From positions 43,776 to 107,775 of the forward strand of contig NZ_JAODNV010000017.1 of the NCBI RefSeq assembly GCF_025398195.1: a DNA stretch of 64,000 nucleotides. The letters are read 5' to 3'. Below, one piece after another: positions 36,359 to 44,403 of this stretch. The notes beneath the pieces are model-generated. The model did not search any database. It had not been told where the DNA came from and saw only the letters and a list, made by a program, of their open reading frames with translations. A program made the translations under genes and the position numbers. How positions within the stretch are numbered: position 1 is the first letter of the stretch; each line of letters opens with the position of its first letter. Source of the DNA: Chelativorans petroleitrophicus. Its GTDB lineage: Bacteria > Pseudomonadota > Alphaproteobacteria > Rhizobiales > Rhizobiaceae.

Positions 36359-37678
36359 CTAGGAGAAGTCGCGAATGCGCGGCGTTCCCTTGCGCCCGAG
36401 CAGAAGCTCCGTGATCGCCCACACCAGCGCGTCCACGCGGTCCGGTGAGCGCCCGCCCGACAGCCCGTCCGGGCCAAAGTCGCACATCTCGTCCTCGAGC
36501 TGCGGAAAGCGCCCGGCATGGCGCACGCGCCCCTGCGTATAGAGCGCTGCAACGGGCTCCGCGCGCACCCATTTGCCGCGGTTCGCCCTCACCGGTTTCA
36601 CCGCGACCGCGGGGTCCACCGTCGCAATCACGCTTGCCACCATGTCGCCGCCCTGGTTCACCTCCGCCACGATCGCATCGGCCTCGAAACGGTGGTAGAG
36701 CGCCACGGCTTGTCGCGCCCACATCTCGGGCTTTGCCGCGCGCAGGGTCCCGTCATGGAGCACCCAGGCGGTGCCATCGCCCGCCATGCCCGCCACCACC
36801 ATGCCGCAGGCATCCGAGGTGCGCCGGCCCGTTGCAGGCGGATCCACCGCCACCACGACGCGCATCAGCGCCTCCGCCGGCCCCTCGCGGGCCGCCACCT
36901 CGATCATTTCGCGGGTCCACAGAGCATCATCCCGATCCTCGATCAGCTCCCCGTCGAGTTCCTGCCTGCCAAGCCGGGTGCCGCCATAGTTCCGTTCCAC
37001 CGCCTTCAGGAATCCCGCCGCCAGGTTGGCCGCGTTTTCTTCCGTTCGCATGCGCGTCAGCGTCACGTCGGGCCTCACCACCAGTTTACGGATCAGGGCC
37101 ACCGGCTTCGGCGTCGTCGTCAGAAGCTGCATCGGACGTCGTCCCAGCCTCAGCCCGAACTGGAGCATGTCGAAGCATGCTTCCGCATCCTTCCACTTCG
37201 CCACCTCATCGCACCACGCGGCCTCGAATTGCGGCCCGCGCAAGCTTTCGGGATCCTCGGAGGAAAAGACCTGCGCCACCGCCCCGTTGTCCCACACGAG
37301 CCGCCTGCGGCTCGGCTCGAAGCGAGGGCGGTTGCCGCGCGAGACGGCCAGAATGCCTGAGGGCCCCTCGATCATCACTTCGCGCACATCGCCCAGGGTT
37401 TCGCCCACCAGCGCGATGCGCCCGTATCTGTGCGCGGCAAAGGGCGGGAAGCCCCGCACCAATGCGTTCACCCATTCCGCACCCAGCCGCGTCTTGCCCG
37501 AGCCGCGCCCGCCCATCACCAGCCAGATATCGCGCAGCCTCGCCGCCACCGGATATTGCGCCAGCCGCGCGTGCATCCACCATTCATCGAGCAGCCGCCA
37601 CACCAGCTCCGTCCTCGTCAGCGCCCTCCCCGCCCATGGCGGCGGCGAGTTCGCAAGCGAGCTCCACGATACGGGCAT
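36359..37678 (-). CDS. GTA terminase large subunit (RcGTA g2 type)
   Basis: A ~439-aa terminase ATPase/nuclease. Walker A is WLVMGGRGSGKTRLGAEWVN (~residue 60). Walker B lies in FEAAWCDEVAKWKDAEACFD, the coupling motif region in QLLTTTPKPVALIRKL, and nuclease acidic residues in VVAVDPPATG and DRVDALVWAI. It packages host DNA headful-style in GTAs. The start is uncertain: ATG 37678 overlaps terS by ~95 nt, and a downstream ATG near 37576 would remove N-terminal sequence (TRTELVWRLLDEWW) that looks conserved, so I kept the longer form. Confidence 0.92.
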   Translation of the reverse strand: MPVSWSSLANSPPPWAGRALTRTELVWRLLDEWWMHARLAQYPVAARLRDIWLVMGGRGSGKTRLGAEWVNALVRGFPPFAAHRYGRIALVGETLGDVREVMIEGPSGILAVSRGNRPRFEPSRRRLVWDNGAVAQVFSSEDPESLRGPQFEAAWCDEVAKWKDAEACFDMLQFGLRLGRRPMQLLTTTPKPVALIRKLVVRPDVTLTRMRTEENAANLAAGFLKAVERNYGGTRLGRQELDGELIEDRDDALWTREMIEVAAREGPAEALMRVVVAVDPPATGRRTSDACGMVVAGMAGDGTAWVLHDGTLRAAKPEMWARQAVALYHRFEADAIVAEVNQGGDMVASVIATVDPAVAVKPVRANRGKWVRAEPVAALYTQGRVRHAGRFPQLEDEMCDFGPDGLSGGRSPDRVDALVWAITELLLGRKGTPRIRDFS

Positions 37679-38078
37679 CGATAAGGGCGAGCGCGGCGGC
37701 CAGTTCTGCATCGCTTTTGTTCTGTTCTTGTGCGGCGCGCCCGGGCACTGGGACCATCTCCCCGAGCTTCTCGATCATCCGGAGCATGGAGGACAGGGCA
37801 TCAATCCGGTTCTTGTCATATTTGCCCGCGGCCCGGCCGTGCGCGAACTCCGCCTCCAGCTCCTCCATGAGGCAGTCGGACAGCGCCACGCGGCGTCTTT
37901 CCATCATCTCCGGGCTGGTCTCGGCATCCACCACGCGCCAGCCTTCCTTCTTCGCCAGACGCCTCAGATACTTCTCCGTTCGCCCCGCGGCTTCGGCCAC
38001 CAGCGCGAAGCTTGCCGGCTCGCCTTCAAGCAGCGCGCGCATTGCCCTGGTGGCGGCCGCGGCCGACCGTCCCCGCAT
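37584..38078 (-). CDS. GTA small terminase-like protein (g1 type)
   Basis: A 164-aa protein directly upstream of and overlapping terL. It has an N-terminal helix-turn-helix-like segment (EGEPASFALVAEAAGRTEKY followed by LRRLAKKEGW), a central region (YDKNRIDALSSMLRMIEKLG) and a coiled-coil-like C-terminus. HTH plus a helical oligomerisation core fits a terminase small subunit, and position matches RcGTA g1. Sequence identity to g1 cannot be judged here. It is the first gene of the GTA cluster. Confidence 0.75.
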   Translation of the reverse strand: MRGRSAAAATRAMRALLEGEPASFALVAEAAGRTEKYLRRLAKKEGWRVVDAETSPEMMERRRVALSDCLMEELEAEFAHGRAAGKYDKNRIDALSSMLRMIEKLGEMVPVPGRAAQEQNKSDAELAAALALIDARIVELACELAAAMGGEGADEDGAGVAAAR

Positions 38079-38468
38079 CTTGCCTCTCCCGGATTTCAGG
38101 CAACAAAAAAGCGCCGTCCCGAAGGCACAGCGCTTGCAAACTCACCTCGCCTGGACCGGCCTCCGGAGCTCATCCCCGGCTCCGGGCCCACTTTCCCGAC
38201 GATGCCAGAACTTTACCAAACCACCGTAACGTGTCAAGGACTTTTTTCCTATATCCGCATACAACGGCAGCGCGAACGCTCCTCCCCCCAGTTGCCGAAT
38301 CGCAACGTTCGCGCCCGCTCTTTCGCGCCGCCGATCTTTCCCTCCGCTTCGCCTGCCAGAATGTGTTAAGCCTTTTGCCGGGTAGGTTTGCTCTCCATCT
38401 TGTCTGGAGCGCCTTGCGAGCCAAATGAAAGATGTAGAGCGAAGCTGGGACGAGCGGGCAGCCGCGCA
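38079..38468. other. Divergent intergenic region, GTA cluster / penicillin-binding protein
   Basis: About 390 bp between the start of the GTA cluster (leftward) and the penicillin-binding protein gene (rightward). The segment 38190–38285 is comparatively AT-rich (AACTTTACCAAACCACCG, GGACTTTTTTCCTATATCC) and is the likely place for both promoters. I found no clear operator palindrome, small ORF or terminator. Confidence 0.4.
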
Positions 38469-40610
38469 ATGGATGAGAAGCGCAGGTCAGGCAAGGGCAA
38501 GGCGCCGAGGGCAACGGTATTCCTCGATATCGACGCCTGGCTTGATTCCACGCTCTATGACGCGGGCTTCAAACTCGCAGAATTCTGGGAAAACACCACC
38601 ATTTTCTTCCGCCGCTTCCGCGTCTTCGGCCTGAAGCGGGCACTGGTGGAAGTCTTCAGCGAAGCTGTCACGCTGGCGGCCGCAGGCGCAGTCGTGATGC
38701 TGGCCCTCGCCATGCCGGCTTTCGAGGAAACCAAGGGCGACTGGCTCGCCCAGGACGATTACGCCGTCACCTTCCTGGACCGCTACGGCAACGAGATCGG
38801 TCAGCGCGGCATCCGCCAGCGCGATTCCGTGCCGATCGACGAACTACCCGACTATTTCATCAAGGCCGTCCTCGCCACGGAGGATCGCCGGTTCTTCGAG
38901 CACTTCGGCATCGATGTCGTCGGCCTCGTCCGCGCCCTGACGGTCAATCTGCGCGCCAACGAAATCGTCCAGGGTGGGTCCACCATCACCCAGCAGCTCG
39001 CCAAGAACCTGTTCCTCTCCAACGAGCGCACCTACGAGCGCAAGATCAAGGAAGCCTTCCTGGCCCTATGGCTCGAAGCGAACCTGACGAAGAAAGAGAT
39101 CCTGCAGTTCTATCTCGACCGCGCCTATCTCGGCGGTGGCGCCTTCGGCATTTCGGCTGCAGCGGACTTCTACTTCGACAAGGACGTGAGGGATCTCACG
39201 CTCTCCGAAGCGGCGATGATCGCCGGCCTGTTCAAGGCGCCGGCGCGCTATGCACCACACATCAACCTTCCCGCTGCCCGCGCCCGCGCCAATGAGGTGC
39301 TTACCAATATGGTGCAGGCCGGTTTCATGACCGAGGGACAGGTGCTGTCCGCCCGCCTCAACCCGGCCGTTGCCGTTGACAGGGGCGAGCGCGACAGCCC
39401 CGACTATTTCCTCGACTGGGCTTTCGAGGAGGTGAAAAAGCTTGCACCGGAAGGGGTGAGCCATGCGCTGGTTGCCCGTACCACCATTGATCTCGATCTG
39501 CAGAAGGCCGCCGAGGAATCACTGGAGTTCCATCTTCGGCAATACGGCAAGGACTATGACGTAAGTCAGGGCGCGATTGTCCTTATGGACACCGATGGCG
39601 CCGTCCGCGCCATGGTCGGAGGGCGCGACTACGGGCAAAGCCAGTTCAACCGCGCCACGCGCGCGTTGCGCCAGCCCGGCTCGTCCTTCAAGCCCTATGT
39701 CTACGCAGCGGCCATGGAAGCGGGCTTCGAGCCCAACACCGTCATCTCCGATGCGCCGATCTCCTGGGGCGGCTGGGCGCCCCGCAACTATGGCCGCAGC
39801 TATGCCGGCCGCGTCAGCCTCGCCGATGCGCTTGCGAGGTCCTACAACACGGTGCCGGTGCGGCTGGCACGCGATCATCTGGGCCTCGAGCCCATCCAGA
39901 AGCTGGTCAAGGCCATGGGCGTGGAAACGGAGTTGAACGGCCACAAGACGATGGTGCTCGGCACCTCCGCCCTGACGGTGCTCGATCAGGCGACCGGCTA
40001 CAGCGTCTTCGCCAATGGCGGCTATGCCGGCACGCGCCACGCCATTCTGGAGCTGCGGACCCATTCCGGTGAGATAATCTACCTCCACAGGGAAGACGCT
40101 CCCGCGCCGCAGCGCGTGCTTTCCGAAAAGGCCACCGCGGCCATGAACAGCATGCTCGTGCGCGTGCCCGAGGTCGGCACCGGCCGGCGCGCGGCACTTC
40201 CCGGCATCCGTTCCGCCGGAAAAACAGGCACCACCCAGGAATACCGGGACGCCTGGTATGTCGGCTACACCGGAAATTATGTCGCCGCCGTCTGGCTCGG
40301 AAATGACGACTACCACCCCACCCGGAACATGACGGGCGGCACCCTTCCCGCCATGGTCTGGCAGCGCCTCATGGCCTATGCGCATCAGAACATCGAGCTG
40401 AAACCCATTCCGGGGATCGAAAACCCGCTGCCGCAGGGCAGTCGGGCCGTTGCTGATGCAGCGGCGCCGGACGCGCAGAACGGCTCCAGCCAGCCCGCCC
40501 CCAACCTTTCCTTGGCGAGCCGCAGCGTGCTTGAAAAATTGTCCGAACTTTTCAACTCCGCCCCTGCGCTTGCGCTGCCTGACGGCCCCGAGACTCTTAC
40601 CGCCCTGTGA
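38469..40610 (+). CDS. Class A penicillin-binding protein (transglycosylase/transpeptidase)
   Basis: A 713-aa bifunctional peptidoglycan synthase of the PBP1A family. An N-terminal TM (~residues 62–82) is followed by a GT51 transglycosylase domain (~105–290) with ATEDRRFFEHFGID (catalytic Glu) and GGSTITQQLAKNLFL. The transpeptidase domain (~370–650) has SxxK in QPGSSFKPYVYA, SxN in ARSYNTVPVR and KTG in AGKTGTTQEYRDAW. I chose ATG 38469 (MDEKRRSGKGKAP). The C-terminal tail (~45 residues) is Ala/Pro-rich. It diverges from the GTA cluster. Confidence 0.93.
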   Translation: MDEKRRSGKGKAPRATVFLDIDAWLDSTLYDAGFKLAEFWENTTIFFRRFRVFGLKRALVEVFSEAVTLAAAGAVVMLALAMPAFEETKGDWLAQDDYAVTFLDRYGNEIGQRGIRQRDSVPIDELPDYFIKAVLATEDRRFFEHFGIDVVGLVRALTVNLRANEIVQGGSTITQQLAKNLFLSNERTYERKIKEAFLALWLEANLTKKEILQFYLDRAYLGGGAFGISAAADFYFDKDVRDLTLSEAAMIAGLFKAPARYAPHINLPAARARANEVLTNMVQAGFMTEGQVLSARLNPAVAVDRGERDSPDYFLDWAFEEVKKLAPEGVSHALVARTTIDLDLQKAAEESLEFHLRQYGKDYDVSQGAIVLMDTDGAVRAMVGGRDYGQSQFNRATRALRQPGSSFKPYVYAAAMEAGFEPNTVISDAPISWGGWAPRNYGRSYAGRVSLADALARSYNTVPVRLARDHLGLEPIQKLVKAMGVETELNGHKTMVLGTSALTVLDQATGYSVFANGGYAGTRHAILELRTHSGEIIYLHREDAPAPQRVLSEKATAAMNSMLVRVPEVGTGRRAALPGIRSAGKTGTTQEYRDAWYVGYTGNYVAAVWLGNDDYHPTRNMTGGTLPAMVWQRLMAYAHQNIELKPIPGIENPLPQGSRAVADAAAPDAQNGSSQPAPNLSLASRSVLEKLSELFNSAPALALPDGPETLTAL

Positions 40611-40746
40611 TCGCACTCAACTTTCAAGCCTTGAACGACGGTGCGAGGCTTGCAATCTTGCCACCCCTTCGATTACGCCCTCTGGAGCTGTCCGGTCAGG
40701 CAGAAAGGCACTTGGGGCGCGTGATCAACACCCGATACCCGGTTTG

Positions 40747-40850
40747 GCGCAATTCCAGGAAAAGTGGTTGTCGGTTTTCCGTCCGGAATTGCGCAAAAAC
40801 AATAACTTGGATCCTTTCTGTGTTTCCCAGGAATACAGAAAGGATCCAAG
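40747..40850. repeat. Palindromic intergenic repeat, copy 1 (most intact)
   Basis: It has two hairpins. GCGCAATTCC (40747–40756) pairs with GGAATTGCGC (40785–40794). CTTGGATCCTTTCTGT (40806–40821) pairs perfectly over 16 bp with ACAGAAAGGATCCAAG (40835–40850) around a 13-nt loop. It lies in the 289-bp gap between the penicillin-binding protein and the DUF1214 gene; the rest of that gap shows nothing recognisable. Related copies lie at 49323, 63277 and, decayed, 29498. Confidence 0.85.
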
Positions 40851-40899
40851 GACGCGAAGCAGCCGATCCGGCGTGCCCCTTTTCCGATTGCGCTAAACC

Positions 40900-41481
40900 A
40901 TGCTGAGGACTGTGCTGTTTGCCATTTTCGTCCTGGCCATCGCCATCGGCGGCGGTGCCGCCAGCGTTTGGGCTGTTCTGGAGAAAGCGCCCCTCGGCGG
41001 AACGCGCGTCAAAGCTCCCTGGATTGCCCTTCCCTCCGCCGGCTCGCCGGAGGCAAATCCCTATACGCGTGCCCGGCTCGCTCGCGAGGGCGGCGTGCCG
41101 CTCGGCAGCGCCGAGGGCATGGCCTTCCTTGCAGCCAGGGATTCGGGCGGCGCGCTGCTTGACCGCTCCTGCACCTATAGCATCGAGGGCATCATCCCGG
41201 TCGCCCGGCTGTGGACCCTCCATGCTATCGCCCCGTCCGGCGCGCTGCTTGCTTCTCTCGGCCGACGGAAACCGGCACTTCATTCGCGCATGGTGCTCTA
41301 TCAGCCGGAGGGCAGCATAGCGATTACCGTCTCCACACATCCCTCCCCGGGCAACTGGCTTGCCCTCACCGGCAGCGGTCCGTTCGAACTGGTTCTGACG
41401 CTTCTTGATCCGTCCGTGACCACCCCGGGCGAGTCGGAAATGGTACTGCCGCAGATCGTTCAGGTGGGATGCGATGGCTGA
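40900..41481 (+). CDS. DUF1214 envelope protein
   Basis: A 193-aa protein with an N-terminal TM/signal anchor (residues ~5–27, VLFAIFVLAIAIGGGAASVW) and a DUF1214 domain (~70–190: ARDSGGALLDRSCTYSIEG, LHSRMVLYQPEGSIAITVST, PSPGNWLALTGSGPFELVL). DUF1214 and DUF1254 are often paired; their function is not known. It overlaps the frame of the following gene only slightly and clearly forms a unit with it. Confidence 0.85.
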   Translation: MLRTVLFAIFVLAIAIGGGAASVWAVLEKAPLGGTRVKAPWIALPSAGSPEANPYTRARLAREGGVPLGSAEGMAFLAARDSGGALLDRSCTYSIEGIIPVARLWTLHAIAPSGALLASLGRRKPALHSRMVLYQPEGSIAITVSTHPSPGNWLALTGSGPFELVLTLLDPSVTTPGESEMVLPQIVQVGCDG

Positions 41482-41540
41482 ACGGCATATCCCGTCCGTT
41501 GAGCTGCGTGCCGCCTCAATTGGCGCAAGGAGGGGCAAAG

Positions 41541-42107
41541 TTGGTCTCTAGGCTTCTCCACGCCATCGGCCTGGGCATCGTGGGAGCGGGCATCGTTCAC
41601 ATCGCCGTCCTGCTGCTCCTGCCCGCCTACTCGCAGAACGATGTGTGGTCCCATCTTTCGGCCAGCGCTCAGCCCTATACGCCCGTCCGCCTGGAAGCCA
41701 GTGCCTCCGGCCGCACGAGCACCTTGTCCAATCCCTTTCTGAAGGCCGCGGCCTGCCAATTCGATCTGGCGGACGGTGTCCTTCACCTCAGCGCCCAAAG
41801 CCGCCTACCGTTCTGGTCCGTCTCGATCTACGACCCAAGCGGCCTCAATATCGTCAGCTTGACCGATCGCGCCGCAAACAGCCCAGCGCTCGATCTGGTT
41901 GTCGCAAGCCCCGCCCAGATGGGCAGGCTGCGCATAGGGCCTCCGGAAGATCTGGAACGCTCCGCCTTCGTGGAAACGGCCGTCGAGCAGGGATTCGCAG
42001 TGGTGCGCATCTTCGTGCCGGACGAGACATGGGAAGGTCTGGCTGACGCCTTCCTCGGCGCTCTCACATGCACGCCCCGGCGCCTTGGTTCGGAAGGCGT
42101 AGGGTGA
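41541..42107 (+). CDS. DUF1254 membrane-anchored protein
   Basis: A 188-aa protein with an N-terminal TM (AIGLGIVGAGIVHIAVLLLL) and a DUF1254-like domain (QNDVWSHLSASAQPY, LPFWSVSIYDPSGLNIVSLT, FAVVRIFVPDETWEG). I chose TTG 41541 as the start because AAGGAGG at 41527–41533 is ideally spaced from it; the upstream ATG 41469 lies inside the DUF1214 gene and lacks a ribosome site. It pairs with the preceding DUF1214 gene. No biochemical role is known. Confidence 0.8.
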   Translation: MVSRLLHAIGLGIVGAGIVHIAVLLLLPAYSQNDVWSHLSASAQPYTPVRLEASASGRTSTLSNPFLKAAACQFDLADGVLHLSAQSRLPFWSVSIYDPSGLNIVSLTDRAANSPALDLVVASPAQMGRLRIGPPEDLERSAFVETAVEQGFAVVRIFVPDETWEGLADAFLGALTCTPRRLGSEGVG

Positions 42108-42299
42108 CGCGGAGGCGCCTTCATCCTCCCGCTTTCGGCATAGTGGTGAACACGATCCTTAATTTCGCGGTTAATGGCTCGCTAACGCATTGGCGATAAT
42201 TTTCACGAAGCGCCGAGGCGTTCATGATTTTCATGGACGGCCCGGCTTGTTGTACTCATTGTGGGCCTTTGCTGCGTGTCAGCCGTAGATTTCAGGCAT

Positions 42300-43196
42300 A
42301 TGGCGTTTGATCGGGGGCCGCGCAACTGCGAGCGCGTGTTCCGTGCCGCCATATCCGCCTATTGCACGCTGGAACGGCCCACCCGTCAGGAGACGGCCCA
42401 GCTCGACGATCTGGCTCTCGGCCTTTTCGATGCGGTGTCGGTCGAGGCGCTGCGGTTCGCCGCCGCAGCGCTTTCCGAATGCGAAACCGCGCCGCCCGGC
42501 CTCGTGCGGCGGCTGGCAGAGGAGCCGCTCGAGATAGCCGCTCCCCTCCTCGTGCGATCTCGCGTTCTGAGCGACGTCGATCTCATCGCCGTGATCGGGC
42601 ACTGCGGCATCGATCATGCAAAGGTCATTGCCCGGCGCGAAGGCCTTAACCCGGTCATCGCCGCGCTCATCCGCGCGCTCGTGGCCCGGGCCGAAACGGT
42701 CGGAGAAGAGGCGGCCGCCGGGGAAACGCCTAGACAGGAAAGCGCCGCCCTGGCGGAAGTTCGCAGCCGTCTCCTCGATCTCATGAAGAAACATGAGCCC
42801 GACCAGCCTCCACGCTTCTCATGGCCGCTTTCGTCGGGCAATCTCTATCCCGCGCTGCGGGAAGCCGCACTTTCGGGAAATCCAGCCCGGCTTGCAACCA
42901 TGCTTGGCGAGTCGCTCGGGCTCTCGCCGAAACGCGCCGAAAGCCTGGTAAGCGATTCCGGCTTGTCGGATCTTCTCGTCGCGCTGAGAGCTCTGGACCT
43001 TGCCCCGGAGCAGGCCTTCCTCGTGGCTGCGGCCGTGGCGCCCTCCCATTTCATGCACGCCGCCGATGCGCGCCTCTTCCTCACCCGCTACGACGCGCTC
43101 ACTCGCGAGGCCGCGTATGGCAGGCTCGAGTCCTGGCGCGGCGAAGCCGGCGCCAGGCCGCCTGCTACCCTTCATTCGCTCGCCAGCGGCAGGTAG
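42300..43196 (+). CDS. DUF2336 protein
   Basis: A 298-aa mostly helical, soluble protein of the alphaproteobacterial DUF2336 family, recognisable by HEAT-like segments such as LAEEPLEIAAPLLVRSRVLS, VIGHCGIDHAKVIARREGLN and LLDLMKKHEPDQPPRFSWPL. The function is unknown. The start is taken at ATG 42300 (MAFDRGPRNCERV); GTG 42261 upstream is possible. The 192-bp upstream region contains TTAA-rich sequence but no clear operator. It converges on the DUF1491 gene, with a 25-bp overlap of the 3' ends. Confidence 0.8.
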   Translation: MAFDRGPRNCERVFRAAISAYCTLERPTRQETAQLDDLALGLFDAVSVEALRFAAAALSECETAPPGLVRRLAEEPLEIAAPLLVRSRVLSDVDLIAVIGHCGIDHAKVIARREGLNPVIAALIRALVARAETVGEEAAAGETPRQESAALAEVRSRLLDLMKKHEPDQPPRFSWPLSSGNLYPALREAALSGNPARLATMLGESLGLSPKRAESLVSDSGLSDLLVALRALDLAPEQAFLVAAAVAPSHFMHAADARLFLTRYDALTREAAYGRLESWRGEAGARPPATLHSLASGR

Positions 43197-43525
43197 TGCA
43201 CGGCCTCTTGCGGCGCCTCGATCTCCACCACCCACATGTCCGGATCAAACTGCATTTCGCGCGCCAGTCGTTCCTCCACCGCAGCTTCCTCCACCTTTTC
43301 CAGGGTGCGGACAAACTGGCGCTCGTCGGGGCGGGCTTCCTCATAGCTGGTCTGCGGCGCGGGCACATAGAGATCCAGCTCCCCCAGCCGTGTGCGGCAT
43401 AAGACGAACACCGCACCCGCCTCGCGCGCGCCGCGGCGGCGCACGGCGGCAAAGCCTCCATCGCTGAAAACCCGTTTGATGAGGGCCGAAACCCACAGCT
43501 CGCTGGTGACACGCACCTGCGTCAT
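43172..43525 (-). CDS. DUF1491 protein
   Basis: A 117-aa protein of the DUF1491 family, small alphaproteobacterial proteins of unknown role. Landmarks are SELWVSALIKRVFSDGGFAA near the N-terminus and REMQFDPDMWVVEIEAPQ near the C-terminus. It lies ~40 bp downstream of the peptidoglycan-binding protein gene on the same strand, likely co-transcribed. Its 3' end overlaps the convergent DUF2336 gene. Confidence 0.85.
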   Translation of the reverse strand: MTQVRVTSELWVSALIKRVFSDGGFAAVRRRGAREAGAVFVLCRTRLGELDLYVPAPQTSYEEARPDERQFVRTLEKVEEAAVEERLAREMQFDPDMWVVEIEAPQEAVHYLPLASE

Positions 43526-43563
43526 CCCTTATCCGCACGGGGTCGCCGGAAAGTCCGGCAGCA

Positions 43564-44403
43564 TCAGTTGATCAGGCCGATCTCCTGCATCTTGGAGAGC
43601 AGTGTCTTGTCCGGCTCGCCGGTCACCGGCAGCCCGAACAGCGACTGGAACTCGGTGATGGCCCGGCGGGTGCGGGCGCCCATGATGCCGTCAACCTCGA
43701 TGTCATCGTTGCCGAACGCCTTCAAGCCCTCCTGAACGCGCCGCACCGTCTCATTTCCGGAGCCGCCGAGCGAGGCGGTCTTGATCTCCGCATCGTTGGC
43801 TTGCTTCGCGGGCCGCGGCGCGGGCGCAGGCGTGGCCCCGGAAGGCTTCGCTCCCTCCAGACCGAGCTGGCGCAGCAGTGCCGCGTCGATGTTTGCCCCC
43901 TCCTCGAGGCCAACGATACGCCGATAGGTCTCGATCGCCGCACGCGTCTGCGGCCCGTCCATTCCGTCTATCTCACCACGGTAGAGACCCAGCTCGCTGA
44001 GCACGGTCTGAACGGCGCGAACGGTTTTGTCACCCGACGGCTCCGGAACCGAACCGGTCGATTCCGACATAGGGCCGACGGCGGCGGCAGCCATCTCCTC
44101 CTTGCTCGGTGCGACTTCGCGAACTTCCCGCCGTGGCGCGACCGTTGGAAGAGGAGGCTCCGCTTCCGTTTCAGTCTCCACCGCGGGAACCGCCGGGCTG
44201 CGGGTGGAGACGAAAGCATTCGGATGCATCTGCGGCTGATAGAAGAGCGCGTTGGCAGAGACGAAGGCCAGCGAAACGAGAAAGGCCGTGGTGCCGCCCA
44301 CCGCGGCAGGGTTGCGCGCCACTGCGGCGCCAACACCCGAAAGTCCCCTCGCCACCCAGCTCCAGCGGCCGCCCCGCTTAGGCCGTCTTGCGTAACGCGT
44401 CAT
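43564..44403 (-). CDS. Membrane protein with two peptidoglycan-binding domains
   Basis: A 279-aa protein: basic N-terminus (TRYARRPKRGGRWSW), one TM (~residues 35–55, AVGGTTAFLVSLAFVSANAL), an acidic/proline linker, then two PG_binding_1 repeats (~125–180, AVQTVLSELGLYRGEIDGMD; ~215–275, VQEGLKAFGNDDIEVDGIMG). It probably anchors in the inner membrane and touches peptidoglycan. I chose ATG 44403, which overlaps the end of the upstream histidine kinase gene by 26 nt, implying coupled expression. Confidence 0.85.
   Translation of the reverse strand: MTRYARRPKRGGRWSWVARGLSGVGAAVARNPAAVGGTTAFLVSLAFVSANALFYQPQMHPNAFVSTRSPAVPAVETETEAEPPLPTVAPRREVREVAPSKEEMAAAAVGPMSESTGSVPEPSGDKTVRAVQTVLSELGLYRGEIDGMDGPQTRAAIETYRRIVGLEEGANIDAALLRQLGLEGAKPSGATPAPAPRPAKQANDAEIKTASLGGSGNETVRRVQEGLKAFGNDDIEVDGIMGARTRRAITEFQSLFGLPVTGEPDKTLLSKMQEIGLIN

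Noticed and set aside
23608..38078. Interpretation as an integrated prophage.
   Set aside because: No integrase, repressor, replication, lysis cassette or att repeats; the gene order is that of RcGTA and composition matches the chromosome.
42159..42174. TTAA-N-TTAA pair upstream of the DUF2336 gene as a full CtrA site.
   Set aside because: The spacer is 8 bp, whereas the CtrA full site is TTAA-N7-TTAA; the flanking bases also do not fit.
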